A DNA stretch of 64,000 bases from Desulfobacterales bacterium (GCA_034520365.1 JAXHNP010000006.1:427001-491000), one strand, 5' to 3'; positions 1 to 8,657 are shown, counted from the stretch's first letter. Notes: generated by a model from the sequence alone, not told the origin. Numbers and translations are program-made.

Positions 1-152
1 TGGTGGTGGGCAACGACCGGGTGGACCAGGTGGTGGATGCCATCCGCAATGCGGCCAATACCGGTAAGATCGGCGACGGCAAGATTTTTGTCCTGCCGGC
101 GGAGCAGGCCATTCGGGTGCGGACCGGTGAGACCGGGGATGATGCGATCTAG
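1..152 (+). CDS. Nitrogen regulatory protein PII, C-terminal end (partial)
   Basis: This is the last 49 codons of a PII (GlnB/GlnK) signal protein, cut by the window edge; the frame begins at base 3 and stops with TAG at 150-152. The residues [12 protein letters not shown] followed by [13 protein letters not shown] are the conserved PII C-terminal segment that contributes to ATP/ADP and 2-oxoglutarate binding at the trimer interface. PII proteins report nitrogen and energy status to ammonium transporters, adenylyltransferase and glutamine synthetase. It lies 78 bases upstream of glnA in the same direction, so the two are probably co-transcribed. GlnB and GlnK cannot be told apart from this fragment, because the T-loop is outside the window. 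Confidence 0.9.
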   Translation, partial: VVGNDRVDQVVDAIRNAANTGKIGDGKIFVLPAEQAIRVRTGETGDDAI

Positions 153-215
153 AAACTGGAGACTAGAAAATATGTTAAGCAATCAGGGTTTTAGCTAAAC
201 AATAAACCAACAAGT

Positions 216-224
216 AGAGGAGGT
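216..224 (+). promoter_or_regulatory. Ribosome binding site that fixes the glnA start
   Basis: The sequence AGAGGAGGT is a near-perfect Shine-Dalgarno site. It abuts the ATG at 225 (no usable spacing) but lies six bases before the ATG at 231, so translation should start at 231 rather than at the first ATG. Confidence 0.7.
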
Positions 225-230
225 ATGACC

Positions 231-1646
231 ATGACAACCCCAAGTGACGTTGTGAAGCTCATAAAGGACAAAAACATCCGGGTGGTGGATATCCGGTTCA
301 TGGATTTCCCGGGCGTGTGGCAGCATTTTACCGTTCCGTCCACAGAATTTGAGGAATCAAGCTTTGAAGACGGATTCGGCTTTGACGGGTCAAGTATCCG
401 CGGGTGGCAGCCGATCAATGCCAGCGATATGCTGGTGGTGCCGGATGCCGGCACCATGAAAATGGATCCGTTTTTTGAGGAGCCCACCATGGTGCTGATC
501 GGAAATATCGTGGATCCGGTGACCCTGGAACCCTACTCCCGCGACCCCCGGCATATCGCCCAGAAGGCGGATGCCTATCTCAAGCAGTCCGGCATCGGGG
601 ATACGGCTTTTATCGGCCCGGAAGCGGAATTTTTTATCTTTGACGATGTACGGTTTGAATCCGCCCGGAACCATTCCTTTTATATGGTGGATTCGGAAGA
701 GGGCATCTGGAACAGCGGCCGGGATGAATTCCCGAATCTTGGCTATAAGCCGCGCCATAAAGAGGGCTATTTTCCGGTGCCGCCCATGGACAAGTTCCAG
801 GACATGCGAACCGAAATGATGCTGACGCTGCAAGATCTGGGTATTGATGTGGAGTGCCAGCATCATGAGGTGGCAACCTCCGGGCAGGCGGAGATTGATA
901 TGCGGTTCAAACCCTTGCTGGAAATGGGCGATCAGCTGGTGTGGTTCAAGTATGTGCTGAAAAACGTGGCGCGCAAGCACAACCGGACGGTCACATTCAT
1001 GCCAAAGCCCTTATTTGAAGATAACGGCACCGGCATGCATACCCATATCAGCCTCTGGCGGGACGGTGAGCCGCTTTTTGCCGGCGATAAATATGCCGGC
1101 CTCTCCCAGGAGGCCCTGTATGCCATGGGCGGGATTTTAAAGCATTGCAAGGCGCTGTGCGCATTCGCCAACCCCACCACCAATTCCTACAAGCGGCTGG
1201 TGCCCGGGTTTGAGGCGCCGGTGAATCTGGCCTATTCCAGCAGAAACCGGAGTGCTGCGCTGCGGATTCCCATGTATTCCGCATCGCCCAAGGCCAAGCG
1301 GATTGAGTTCCGGACGCCGGATCCGTCCTGCAACGGGTACCTCGCATTTTCTGCCTTGTTGATGGCAGTGATCGACGGGATTGAAAACAAGATCGATCCG
1401 GGAGATCCCCTGGACAAGAACATCTATGACCTGCCGCCTGAGGAACTGGCGGAGATCGATTCCACCCCGGGTTCCCTGGATGAAGCGCTGATTGCCCTGG
1501 ATGAGGACCATGAGTTTCTTTTGAAGGGCGATGTGTTCACGCCGGATGTGATCGAGCGCTGGATTGAATACAAGTCGGAAAAAGAGGCGGATGCGGTAAG
1601 GCTCCGGCCCCATCCGCATGAATTCTACCTCTATTTTGATATTTAA
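231..1646 (+). CDS. glnA: Glutamine synthetase, type I
   Basis: ATP-dependent ligation of ammonia to glutamate, cytoplasmic dodecamer and main ammonia assimilation enzyme. At 471 residues the length fits bacterial GSI. The N-terminal beta-grasp domain begins [19 protein letters not shown] and is followed by [11 protein letters not shown]. The catalytic domain carries the [10 protein letters not shown] metal-binding segment, HTHISLW, and the [13 protein letters not shown] glutamate-binding loop. Tyr399 in NIYDLPPEE is the usual adenylylation site of GSI-beta enzymes, so activity is probably controlled by GlnE together with the PII protein encoded just upstream. I chose ATG 231 because of the ribosome binding site. 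A strong terminator follows at about 1682-1732, closing a PII-glnA transcription unit. Confidence 0.98.
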   Translation: MTTPSDVVKLIKDKNIRVVDIRFMDFPGVWQHFTVPSTEFEESSFEDGFGFDGSSIRGWQPINASDMLVVPDAGTMKMDPFFEEPTMVLIGNIVDPVTLEPYSRDPRHIAQKADAYLKQSGIGDTAFIGPEAEFFIFDDVRFESARNHSFYMVDSEEGIWNSGRDEFPNLGYKPRHKEGYFPVPPMDKFQDMRTEMMLTLQDLGIDVECQHHEVATSGQAEIDMRFKPLLEMGDQLVWFKYVLKNVARKHNRTVTFMPKPLFEDNGTGMHTHISLWRDGEPLFAGDKYAGLSQEALYAMGGILKHCKALCAFANPTTNSYKRLVPGFEAPVNLAYSSRNRSAALRIPMYSASPKAKRIEFRTPDPSCNGYLAFSALLMAVIDGIENKIDPGDPLDKNIYDLPPEELAEIDSTPGSLDEALIALDEDHEFLLKGDVFTPDVIERWIEYKSEKEADAVRLRPHPHEFYLYFDI

Positions 1647-1681
1647 ACTCAATATGTAAGTCTATTGGATGATAACGCCCG

Positions 1682-1732
1682 GACCGGGCGGGGCTGGATG
1701 GACAGCCCTCGCCCGGAGCCGGGTTTTTTTTA
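1682..1732 (+). terminator. Rho-independent terminator after glnA
   Basis: The arms CGGGCGGGGCTG and CAGCCCTCGCCCG pair with one bulge around the loop GATGGA, and a run of eight T follows a few bases later. Confidence 0.8.
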
Positions 1733-1775
1733 TTTCAGCGCCTCTGACTGCGTTTTTTTCAACCTCTGAAAATGC

Positions 1776-1803
1776 TTGACAACCGAATTTTTCTCAGTAA
1801 TGT
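1776..1803 (+). promoter_or_regulatory. Candidate sigma-70 promoter for the Asp-rich lipoprotein gene
   Basis: TTGACA at 1776-1781, a 16-base spacer and TAATGT at 1798-1803. This lies in the 417-base gap after glnA and would give a 5' leader of about 250 bases; I see no recognised riboswitch in that leader. Confidence 0.45.
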
Positions 1804-2063
1804 AAATTACAGCAACACCGTCACGATATCCACTATCTCCAACTCTTGCGCCAGGCAACCCGAATTGACAGATGAAAACCAATGTCAATAACTTTAGCAT
1901 TCCTTTCCTGTCGTTTAAAGAACGAGAGAGCCGAGAAGTCTTAACAAATTATGCAATCGTAAGATTTCTCGCTGCCGTCGCTCGATATGACAACCGAATC
2001 CATTTTCGATCTAAAGTTAACGACATTGAGATTAAAACTGCAAACCATAGGAAGGAGGCAATT

Positions 2064-3314
2064 ATGGGTACGGTTAAATCAAAAAAGGGGTGGTTTTTCA
2101 GGCTGCTGGTATGTATGGGCATTATTTTGATGTGTTTTGCATTTATCCCCGGCTGCGATGATGACGACGATGATGATGAGGATGAAAACGGCCGGATCAC
2201 AAGCAATCTGACCGAAAAAGAAAGAAGCTATCTCTCTGGCGGTGAAGCAGATGAGGCCAATGAACAAACATCCAATGAACTGGTCGCCGAAGGGTTTGGC
2301 GCCCTGGATACGCAAACGAGCCAGGGGGTGCTTAAGGCCAAAGCCTATTTTAAGCTGGCCGATATCAGGGATCCGGACGATCGTACCAAATTTCTCCGCG
2401 CAATAAGCGGTGTGGCAGCCCTGGGTTTTGATCTTGAGACGGATGACAATGCGGGGGAATTAAAGGATTTGGGGGATGTGGTCGAAGCCCTGGGCGGCAC
2501 TACGAGAACGGGCGCATGGGAGAATCTGGAGATCACCCTGCCGGATCGGCTTCCCGATACCACACCGAATGTTCGCGAGTTTCTCGATTTTTATGAAGAT
2601 GTGGTGGTTTCCGAGGCGGAGACCGCGCTTTCGCTCCTGGATGATATTACCACCTCTTTTGATTATACATGGACCGAGCCGGTTTCAGGCAGTGAGGTGG
2701 AAAGCGACTACGGGGATGTGCTGTTCGGCAAAGCTATTTTGAAGGCGAATCTGGGGTTTTACTATACTTTGAAGGCCTACAATCTGGAGCTTGAGTATAC
2801 GGACGTGGAGTCCCTGGCCAATGAGGAGACCACCATCGAGGCTTTTCTGAGTGCCAATCAGTCATTTCTAACCCTGGAGTCGCAGAACAGTATTGATTCG
2901 GCAAGAACCTATATCATTGAAGCGGCGGATGACCTGCTGGATGCGATCGAATGGATGGAAATGGAGACCGATAATCAAGAGCATGATTTGATCTGTCTGT
3001 GTGATGTGACCCGCGAGGAAATCATCGAGGCCAAAGCGGTGATCAATCAGGTTAAAGCAAGCATCCAAAACGGCCGGATCATTGACTTCGAAGATGAGGA
3101 CGAGGGGGTGGATATAAGCTCGGAAATTATCCTTCAGCCGTTTTTTGCAGGCCTTGACCTGAGAAGCCTGCTGCCGTCGTTTTCCGGCAATGAGCCGGTG
3201 GGTTTCCTGCCGGATCCGACATTCGGCGGAATTCTTGAATCCATTGAAGGCATGCCGCCGGTTTTTTTGAATGATGATGCGGATGGCTCCGGCACTGCGG
3301 ATATATTTGAATAG
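2064..3314 (+). CDS. Asp-rich lipoprotein of unknown function
   Basis: I do not recognise a named family. The protein (416 residues from ATG 2064) opens with basic residues and a hydrophobic stretch ending in the lipobox FIPG-Cys31, so it should be a lipid-anchored envelope protein. The mature N-terminus is a run of seven Asp, then acidic linker. The middle is alpha-helical and could be TPR-like (segment around DVLFGKAILKANLGFYYTLK). The last residues, DDADGSGTADIFE, look like a single calcium-binding EF-hand/dockerin-type loop. The open frame extends back to 1872, but GGAAGGAGG lies just before 2064 and the signal peptide starts there. It stands alone between a terminator and a dispersed repeat. 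Confidence 0.75.
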   Translation: MGTVKSKKGWFFRLLVCMGIILMCFAFIPGCDDDDDDDEDENGRITSNLTEKERSYLSGGEADEANEQTSNELVAEGFGALDTQTSQGVLKAKAYFKLADIRDPDDRTKFLRAISGVAALGFDLETDDNAGELKDLGDVVEALGGTTRTGAWENLEITLPDRLPDTTPNVREFLDFYEDVVVSEAETALSLLDDITTSFDYTWTEPVSGSEVESDYGDVLFGKAILKANLGFYYTLKAYNLELEYTDVESLANEETTIEAFLSANQSFLTLESQNSIDSARTYIIEAADDLLDAIEWMEMETDNQEHDLICLCDVTREEIIEAKAVINQVKASIQNGRIIDFEDEDEGVDISSEIILQPFFAGLDLRSLLPSFSGNEPVGFLPDPTFGGILESIEGMPPVFLNDDADGSGTADIFE

Positions 3315-3344
3315 GTCTGGTCCCGGGCGCAGGGCACGGGGGGG

Positions 3345-3556
3345 GTGACGGGTTTTAGGTTTTGGGTCTTAGGTATTAGGCAAATGAAATCAAGAAGTTA
3401 TGGTCGGCACGGTGGCCGACCCTACGATGAATCGGGTTTTTCCCCATTCGTAGGGCGGGCCACCGTGCCCGCCTGAAAAATAGATAGAACAAATTTACCG
3501 TGCCTCAGTGCCTTTAAAGTTATTTTTAGCTCGGCCCCGGGCGCAGGGCCCGGGGA
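3345..3556 (+). repeat. Dispersed hairpin repeat, copy A
   Basis: An intergenic repeat starting with degenerate GGTATTAGG-type units. Its core contains two facing hairpins: GGTCGGCACGGTGGCCGACC at 3402-3421 and GGCGGGCCACCGTGCCCGCC at 3454-3473. The motif AGAACAAATTTACCGTG follows, then a C/G-rich tail. Bases 3383-3526 match 11967-12110 with one mismatch, and the core also matches 52496-52601 in reverse orientation. The whole 3315-3593 gap is occupied by this repeat; I see no gene in it. Confidence 0.85.
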
Positions 3557-3593
3557 GGAATACTTCTTCTAAGGAGTTCAATAAATAGCCCTC

Positions 3594-4238
3594 ATGAAAT
3601 CTATTTTGCTTGCTTTGATCCTGGCTGCCATGGCCGCATGCGTGGCCCTGGCGGTGCAGTTTCATCCCGGCAACGCGTCGACTCCGGCCCCGGATGGGCG
3701 GCCCTCGACTGAAACCAAATATCCGCTTTACATCACGGGGATAAAAATCACCGATGTCAAGGATGGGGTGCTTCAGTCGGTTATTTCAGCCGATGAGTTA
3801 AAGATTAACAAGCGCCGGTTTTTTATTTTTCAGTTCAACCCGGTGACCGAATGCACCGCGGATCATCTGGTAATCGAAAATTATGCGGCTGATGACAGGG
3901 ATGTTTTTGAAAGCATTAAGCATGGCCTTCTCTCTGATACCGCCAATCCTTTTAATTCCCGGCAGGCAGAGGATTTCGGTCTGATCACCCGGGGGGTGGT
4001 GAACCATCTGGTTTTAAAAATTTTCCGGAAAGATCAACTGATTTTGCGCGTGGAAGCGGACAGGGCGATCATCGATTTCAAGACAGGGGCTACCGAATTG
4101 TTCAAGGTCAGGCTTGCGGATAAAATCGCCAATCAGACCCTCCACAGCCGGTTCGCTGAATTGGACAACCGGACAAAAGTCCTTCAAATCAAAGATACGG
4201 TCTATCAACTGACGGCCGGTCATTTACTCGCCCAATGA
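3594..4238 (+). CDS. LptC-like membrane-anchored envelope protein (putative)
   Basis: A 214-residue protein with an N-terminal hydrophobic segment (about residues 4-22) that would act as signal anchor. The rest is mostly beta-strand with pairs such as VLQSVISADELKINKRRF and LILRVEADRAIIDFKTGAT. This pattern, in which short strands alternate between 'increases/decreases along a sheet' motifs, resembles the LptC/LptA/OstA beta-jellyroll that shuttles lipopolysaccharide across the periplasm. No lptA or lptB gene is nearby, so a role in LPS export is only a guess from fold-like sequence features. The best Shine-Dalgarno (AAGGAG, 3571-3576) is further upstream than usual; no better in-frame start exists because of an upstream stop. 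Confidence 0.5.
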   Translation: MKSILLALILAAMAACVALAVQFHPGNASTPAPDGRPSTETKYPLYITGIKITDVKDGVLQSVISADELKINKRRFFIFQFNPVTECTADHLVIENYAADDRDVFESIKHGLLSDTANPFNSRQAEDFGLITRGVVNHLVLKIFRKDQLILRVEADRAIIDFKTGATELFKVRLADKIANQTLHSRFAELDNRTKVLQIKDTVYQLTAGHLLAQ

Positions 4239-4242
4239 TCGG

Positions 4243-4470
4243 CTATCCGGCGCCAAACAGCTCCCCTATCCGCTGGTTGGCCCAGCTATTCAGGCCCATA
4301 TCCTTTATAAATCCGCAATATCCCCCATAGGGCTGTTTTTCAATGGAAAGACAAAAGGGCTTGGTTATGTCCTTTAGATCGGCCACGGGAATAATCGGAT
4401 CATCCTGGCTGATGATTATGGTTTGGGTATGAGCATTCCGGAGGAAAGGCGCGGGCTGAAACAGCGTCAT
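4243..4470 (-). pseudogene. Remnant of a YheT-family alpha/beta hydrolase with an internal deletion
   Basis: The 75-residue frame joins the extreme N-terminus of YheT-type hydrolases (PAPFLRNAHTQTI, compare the family's LRN-H-QT signature) directly to their C-terminus. The C-terminal part holds SQDDPIIPV with the acid residue and PYGGYCGFI, where the catalytic His of the usual GGHxGF has become Tyr. About 200 residues including the nucleophile serine are missing, so the product cannot be a working hydrolase. The frame is still open, which suggests a single clean deletion that is fairly recent. Confidence 0.65.
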
Positions 4471-4575
4471 AGGATTAAGCTTTTTGTTCCGAATTCTGTT
4501 TTAACAATCTGATAGAACCTGTAAAATTGATAATGCCATGAATTGGCAGTGTCTAAAACAGATGTTTGAATCACT

Positions 4576-4603
4576 TTGTCGAAAAGGGAAGACGTGTTAT
4601 TAT
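4576..4603 (+). promoter_or_regulatory. Weak candidate promoter for the small-protein/nadE unit
   Basis: TTGTCG at 4576-4581 and TATTAT at 4598-4603 with 16 bases between. It lies 40-70 bases before the start of the small reading frame at 4647. Confidence 0.3.
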
Positions 4604-4646
4604 TACCTAGATTGGGCGTTCTAAATTCATTGGATGTGTTTGGGGT

Positions 4647-4877
4647 ATGACTGAAAACACTGAAAACAATGGGAAACAAAAATGGATCGATCGGCTGAAG
4701 GCTTTTTTTAAAAATCTCCAGAGCGCGCGGCCAAAGCCTGAAGAAACCGATTATTTTCGGTATCAGCAGACGGAAGCGGAATATCAGCAGGAGCAGGCTG
4801 AATGGCTCGAATCGGTTGAGCGGAAAAAAGTGGAAAAGCAGTGGGAGACAAAGGATGCAGACCGGAAAAGTGATTGA
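4647..4877 (+). CDS. Small charged protein of unknown function upstream of nadE
   Basis: A 76-residue, strongly hydrophilic reading frame rich in Lys, Glu and Gln, probably one long helix (segment RYQQTEAEYQQEQAEW). I do not recognise it. It overlaps the nadE start by 23 bases in another frame, which would fit translational coupling. It has no clear Shine-Dalgarno site. It could be a chance frame, but there is no competing gene on either strand here. Confidence 0.45.
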   Translation: MTENTENNGKQKWIDRLKAFFKNLQSARPKPEETDYFRYQQTEAEYQQEQAEWLESVERKKVEKQWETKDADRKSD

Positions 4878-5634
4878 TTATATTGTGAACTGGTTAAATA
4901 CCTATTGTGATGAGGCGGGCATGAACGGGTTTGTGGTGGGGCTCTCCGGCGGCATCGATTCCGCCGTTACCTCCACATTGTGCGCCGAAACCGGCAGAAC
5001 GGTCTACGGGCTGATCATGCCGATTTATACGTCGACGGATCAATTGGAACTTGCTGATGCTCATCTTAAATGGCTTAAGGCCAATTTTCCGGATGTGCAG
5101 GGCGCTTCCGTAGATCTGACGCCCGTGTTTCAATCCATTGAAAATACGTTTCCCACTGACCTGCAGGACGGCCTGACCATGGCCAATACGCGCTCCCGGC
5201 TTCGCATGGCGACCCTTTACGCCTATGCCACGCATTACCGCCTCCTGGTGACCGGCACCGGCAACAAGGTCGAGGATTTCGGGGTCGGATTTTTTACCAA
5301 GTACGGCGACGGTGGCGTGGATATCGGCCCGATCGCGGATTTGATGAAATCCGAGGTATACGAAATCGGCCGGGATCTTGGAATCATTGACGGAATTCTT
5401 AAGGCGCCGCCAACAGACGGACTGTGGGCGGATAACCGCAGTGACGAGGCCCAGATCGGGGCCACCTATGATGAATTGGAATGGGCCATGCGGTTTGAGG
5501 AAAGCGGCGGCGATGAAAGCCGGTTAACGGAGCGGCAGCATCAGGTGCTATCCATCTTTCGAAAATTTCATCAGGCCAACCGCCATAAGATGGAGCCGAT
5601 TCCGGTGGCAGAGATTCCGGAAGCCTACCGCTGA
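4855..5634 (+). CDS. nadE: NAD+ synthase (ammonia-dependent type)
   Basis: Last step of NAD biosynthesis: amidation of deamido-NAD with ATP. The 259-residue protein consists of the synthetase domain only, with the PP-loop SGGIDS at residues 31-36 and the conserved block GTGNKVEDFGVGFFTKYGDG followed by DIGPIADLMKSEVY and APPTDGLW. No glutaminase (nitrilase) domain is fused, so ammonia or a partner amidotransferase must supply nitrogen. I chose ATG 4855 (GGGAG eight bases upstream) because family members begin close to this point; the frame is open to 4816. The next gene begins 21 bases downstream, so these may be co-transcribed. Confidence 0.93.
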   Translation: MQTGKVIDYIVNWLNTYCDEAGMNGFVVGLSGGIDSAVTSTLCAETGRTVYGLIMPIYTSTDQLELADAHLKWLKANFPDVQGASVDLTPVFQSIENTFPTDLQDGLTMANTRSRLRMATLYAYATHYRLLVTGTGNKVEDFGVGFFTKYGDGGVDIGPIADLMKSEVYEIGRDLGIIDGILKAPPTDGLWADNRSDEAQIGATYDELEWAMRFEESGGDESRLTERQHQVLSIFRKFHQANRHKMEPIPVAEIPEAYR

Positions 5635-5655
5635 TATTCGAACAGGAGAAAACCC

Positions 5656-6570
5656 ATGGAGAAACGGGAAGCCCCCCAAATGCCGGAATGGATCGAAGAG
5701 ATGCTGCCGGCGGACCATTTGCGGTACAGCGTGGCGGTGGATGCCCCCCAAAGCCTTCATATAATGGAAATCGGCAGCGGATTTCCCGTTTTGATGGTCC
5801 ACGGCAACCCGACCTGGGGGTTCCTCTACCGGCAGATTATCAATCAATTGGGGATAAAGTGTTTCCGCTGCATCACGCCGGATCTCATCGGTCTGGGGTT
5901 TTCCAGCAAGCCCCGTGAGAGCAAAGCCCACACCCTGGCCAACCATGCCGAATGGCTGGGAGCTGCCATTGATGCCCTTTCGCTGGAGGGTTTGATTTTT
6001 GTGGGCCAGGACTGGGGCGGCCCTATCGGGCTTCGGGCGCTGGCGGACCGCCCGCATCTGGTCAAAGGGATGGTGATTTTAAATACCGTGGTCGCCCCGC
6101 CCCGGCCGGGGTTTAAGCCCACGGCCTTTCACCGGTTTGCCAATATGCCGATCGTCAGCCATCTGGCATTCCAATGGGCGGGTTTCCCTCAGAATATGCT
6201 CCACAAGGTTCAGGGCGACCCGAATAGCATTTCGGGAAAAATCGCTAAAGCATACCAATATCCGCTGAAAAAAAGAAAGGACCGGACGGCCCCGCTCGCG
6301 CTTGCCCGGATGGTTCCCGGTCATCAGGATCATCCGTCAATTCCTGAATTGGCCCGCTGCCGTGATTTTGCCCAAAATTTCAAAGGCCCGGTGGAAATTG
6401 TCTGGGGCAAAAAGGATCCGATTCTGGGCCGCGCTTTAAAGCGCACCAGCGAGATCCTGCCGGATGCGCCGGTAACAGAGACCCGGGCCGGCCATTTCCT
6501 TCAGGAGGAGGTGCCGGATCAGATCGCTGAAGCGATTTCACGGGTGTTTGAAAAAGTAGAAAAGGAATAG
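5656..6570 (+). CDS. Haloalkane-dehalogenase-like alpha/beta hydrolase
   Basis: A 304-residue alpha/beta-hydrolase of the haloalkane dehalogenase superfamily. The oxyanion motif HGNPTW contains Asn51 and Trp53. The nucleophile elbow GQDWGG gives Asp119 with Trp120 next to it, Asp254 (WGKKDP) is the likely acid and His280 (AGHFLQEE) the general base. An Asp nucleophile rather than Ser marks dehalogenases, epoxide-type hydrolases and OleB-like enzymes; the acid after strand 7 fits subfamily I or III rather than II. It starts 21 bases after nadE with AGGAG upstream. It ends 10 bases from a convergent second dehalogenase-family gene. Substrate cannot be read from sequence; no ole genes for olefin synthesis are nearby. 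Confidence 0.85.
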   Translation: MEKREAPQMPEWIEEMLPADHLRYSVAVDAPQSLHIMEIGSGFPVLMVHGNPTWGFLYRQIINQLGIKCFRCITPDLIGLGFSSKPRESKAHTLANHAEWLGAAIDALSLEGLIFVGQDWGGPIGLRALADRPHLVKGMVILNTVVAPPRPGFKPTAFHRFANMPIVSHLAFQWAGFPQNMLHKVQGDPNSISGKIAKAYQYPLKKRKDRTAPLALARMVPGHQDHPSIPELARCRDFAQNFKGPVEIVWGKKDPILGRALKRTSEILPDAPVTETRAGHFLQEEVPDQIAEAISRVFEKVEKE

Positions 6571-6580
6571 CAGAAGCCAC

Positions 6581-7465
6581 TCAGCGGCCGAGGTTTTCGA
6601 TAAAATCCGCGACTGACTTGCCGATATCATCCGGGGCGTCCTCCTGGATGAAATGCGCGCCCTTTACCGTCACTTCCTTTTGATTCGTCCAGGATCGGCA
6701 GTACTGGCGCTGGGCGCCGATTAAAATGGATCCCGGCTCCGCATTAATGAAGAGCTTGGGCACAGGGGCATCTTCCAGCCACTTGCCGTAAGATTTGACG
6801 ATTTCCGCCACATCCCGCGGCTCCCCATATATGGGGATTTCCCGCGGCCAGGTGAGAGTGGGCCGCCGGTCCTCGCCGGGGTTGAAAAACGGCCGCCGGT
6901 ATTCGGCCATTTCAGCTTCAGTCAGGTTTCGAAGGATGGCTGAGGGCAGGATTCTTTCAACAAACACATTGTTTTTAAGCACCAGCTCCTCGCCCTCCGG
7001 GGAGCGGAGTTTTTTAAAGATGTTCTGCGCCCCTTCCGGCCAGTCTTCCCAGTTAACTGGCTGAACAATGGCCTCCATGTAAGCGATTCCCCGCACGGCA
7101 TCGGGATTGCGAAATGCCCAGTCAAATCCCAGGGCAGATCCCCAGTCATGAATGACAAACACGATATCCTTCCGGATGCCCAACTCAGAAAGGAAGCCGT
7201 TCAAAAACTGACGATGCTCCACAAACTGGTAGGAATCAGGTCCGCTGTTTTCAAGCTTGTCGGAGTCGCCCATCCCGATCAAATCCGGGGCGATACACCG
7301 GCCGAGGCGGGTTAAGTGCGGGATGACATTTCGCCATAGATAGGAGGATGTGGGGTTTCCGTGCAGCAATAAAATTGGCGGACCTTCGCCTTCATCCACA
7401 TAGGCCATATTATAGCCCATGACTTGAACTGTTTGCTTCGGATAATTTTTTTCAGACGGCAGCAT
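6581..7465 (-). CDS. dhaA: Haloalkane dehalogenase, DhaA/LinB type (subfamily II)
   Basis: Hydrolytic removal of halide from haloalkanes giving alcohols; soluble. At 294 residues it has the usual length. It shows HGNPTSSYLWRNVIPHL, with Asn37 as halide-stabilising residue, HDWGS with nucleophile Asp107 and halide-binding Trp108, Glu131 (AYMEAI) as the acid typical of subfamily II, and His271 (KGAHFIQED). All five key residues are present, so activity is likely. AAGGGAGG precedes the ATG. It is the last gene of a three-gene unit, 20 bases after an acyl-CoA dehydrogenase, which is an unusual setting. Some DhaA-like enzymes may act on natural esters, lactones or organohalides; the true substrate is open. 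Confidence 0.9.
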   Translation of the reverse strand: MLPSEKNYPKQTVQVMGYNMAYVDEGEGPPILLLHGNPTSSYLWRNVIPHLTRLGRCIAPDLIGMGDSDKLENSGPDSYQFVEHRQFLNGFLSELGIRKDIVFVIHDWGSALGFDWAFRNPDAVRGIAYMEAIVQPVNWEDWPEGAQNIFKKLRSPEGEELVLKNNVFVERILPSAILRNLTEAEMAEYRRPFFNPGEDRRPTLTWPREIPIYGEPRDVAEIVKSYGKWLEDAPVPKLFINAEPGSILIGAQRQYCRSWTNQKEVTVKGAHFIQEDAPDDIGKSVADFIENLGR

Positions 7466-7485
7466 GATCAGCCTCCCTTGATATT

Positions 7486-8631
7486 TTACATCCCCATGAA
7501 TTTGCCGGCAATCTGTTTCATGATTTCATTGGTGCCGGCAAATATGGGCATCACGCGAACATCCCGGAATGCGCGGGCGATGGGGCAATCCTCGGTTAAG
7601 CCGAAATCGGCGTGCAGATCCAGACATCTCTGGGAGAGTCTTTTGGACAGATCGGTGCACCAGTATTTGGCCATGGAGGTCTCGATCACCACGTTTTCGC
7701 CCGCCATATGCTCGGTGATCAGCTTGTCCAGAAATGTGCGGCCGAGTTTGACCTCAGTGGTCATCTCAACAATGGCAAATTGCACGGCCTGGTTTTTGGC
7801 AATGGGTTTTCCCGAGGCGTCCGTATGATTCCGGCAGTAGTCGGTGGTCCATTCAAGGATCATCTCGGCTGCCGCCTGGCCGCCGATAGCCGTGACCAGG
7901 CGCTCCTGCTGGAGTTTTTGCATGAGCATGTAAAACCCCTGGCCCTTTTCGCCCATGAGGTTTTCTTTAGGTATCCGGCAGTTGGTGAAAAAGAGCTCTG
8001 CGGTGTCCTGGCTCCAGAAGCCCATCTTATCCAGGTGTCGTCCCCGCTTGAATCCGGGTGTGCCGTCTTCGACCAGGTAAAGCGACACGGCCTGATACGG
8101 ATTGTCCACCGCCGGGTCCTTGGCCGCCACAATGACCAGATCCGAATTGATGCCGTTTGAGATAAAGGTCTTGGAGCCGTTTAAGATGATTTCATCCCCG
8201 TCTTCCTCTGCGGTCGTGGTGAGACTGGCCAGGTCGCTGCCCGCATCCGGTTCGGTCATGGCCACTGCGGTAACAATATCGCCGGACACGCAGCCGGGGA
8301 GATATTTCTGTTTTTGTTCTTCATTGGCGAATGAGGCGATATAGGGCACCACCACATCGCTGTGAAGGGGGGCGGAAAGCCCGGTATGATTGGTCCGGGC
8401 AAGCTCCTCGGAGACGATTACCGAATAGAGAAAATCTCCGCCCATTCCCCCGTATTCGGTGGGGACCCAGGGGCAGAGGAATCCCTCCTCGCCCATGCGT
8501 TTCCAGATGGATTTGGGCACAATTCGCTCTTTTTCCCACTCGTCCACATAGGGGGTGACTTCGGCCGCCATGAAGTTTTTCAGTCGTTTCCGGTACTCGT
8601 GATGGGCGTCGGTATAGTTTAGTATCTGCAT
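7486..8631 (-). CDS. Acyl-CoA dehydrogenase (LCAD/IVD-like)
   Basis: FAD-dependent alpha,beta-dehydrogenation of an acyl-CoA, electrons passing to ETF. The 381-residue protein has the three ACAD domains: helical N-terminus, middle beta domain with MTEPDAGSD (125-133) binding FAD and substrate, and C-terminal helices. The usual MCAD base position reads IFAGTNEIM, with Ala in place of Glu. The catalytic base is therefore probably Glu243 in LQQERLVTA, the position used by long-chain and isovaleryl-CoA dehydrogenases. It lies 26 bases after a second acyl-CoA dehydrogenase and 20 bases before dhaA on the same strand. Chain length or branching preference is not predictable here. Confidence 0.9.
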   Translation of the reverse strand: MQILNYTDAHHEYRKRLKNFMAAEVTPYVDEWEKERIVPKSIWKRMGEEGFLCPWVPTEYGGMGGDFLYSVIVSEELARTNHTGLSAPLHSDVVVPYIASFANEEQKQKYLPGCVSGDIVTAVAMTEPDAGSDLASLTTTAEEDGDEIILNGSKTFISNGINSDLVIVAAKDPAVDNPYQAVSLYLVEDGTPGFKRGRHLDKMGFWSQDTAELFFTNCRIPKENLMGEKGQGFYMLMQKLQQERLVTAIGGQAAAEMILEWTTDYCRNHTDASGKPIAKNQAVQFAIVEMTTEVKLGRTFLDKLITEHMAGENVVIETSMAKYWCTDLSKRLSQRCLDLHADFGLTEDCPIARAFRDVRVMPIFAGTNEIMKQIAGKFMGM

Positions 8632-8657
8632 AAGGATGGCTCCTTCATTTCAATCCA

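Noticed and set aside
390-980. 196-residue frame antisense to glnA, and similar long antisense frames throughout
   Set aside because: They mirror strong codon bias of real genes on the other strand and have His/Arg-rich composition without homology.
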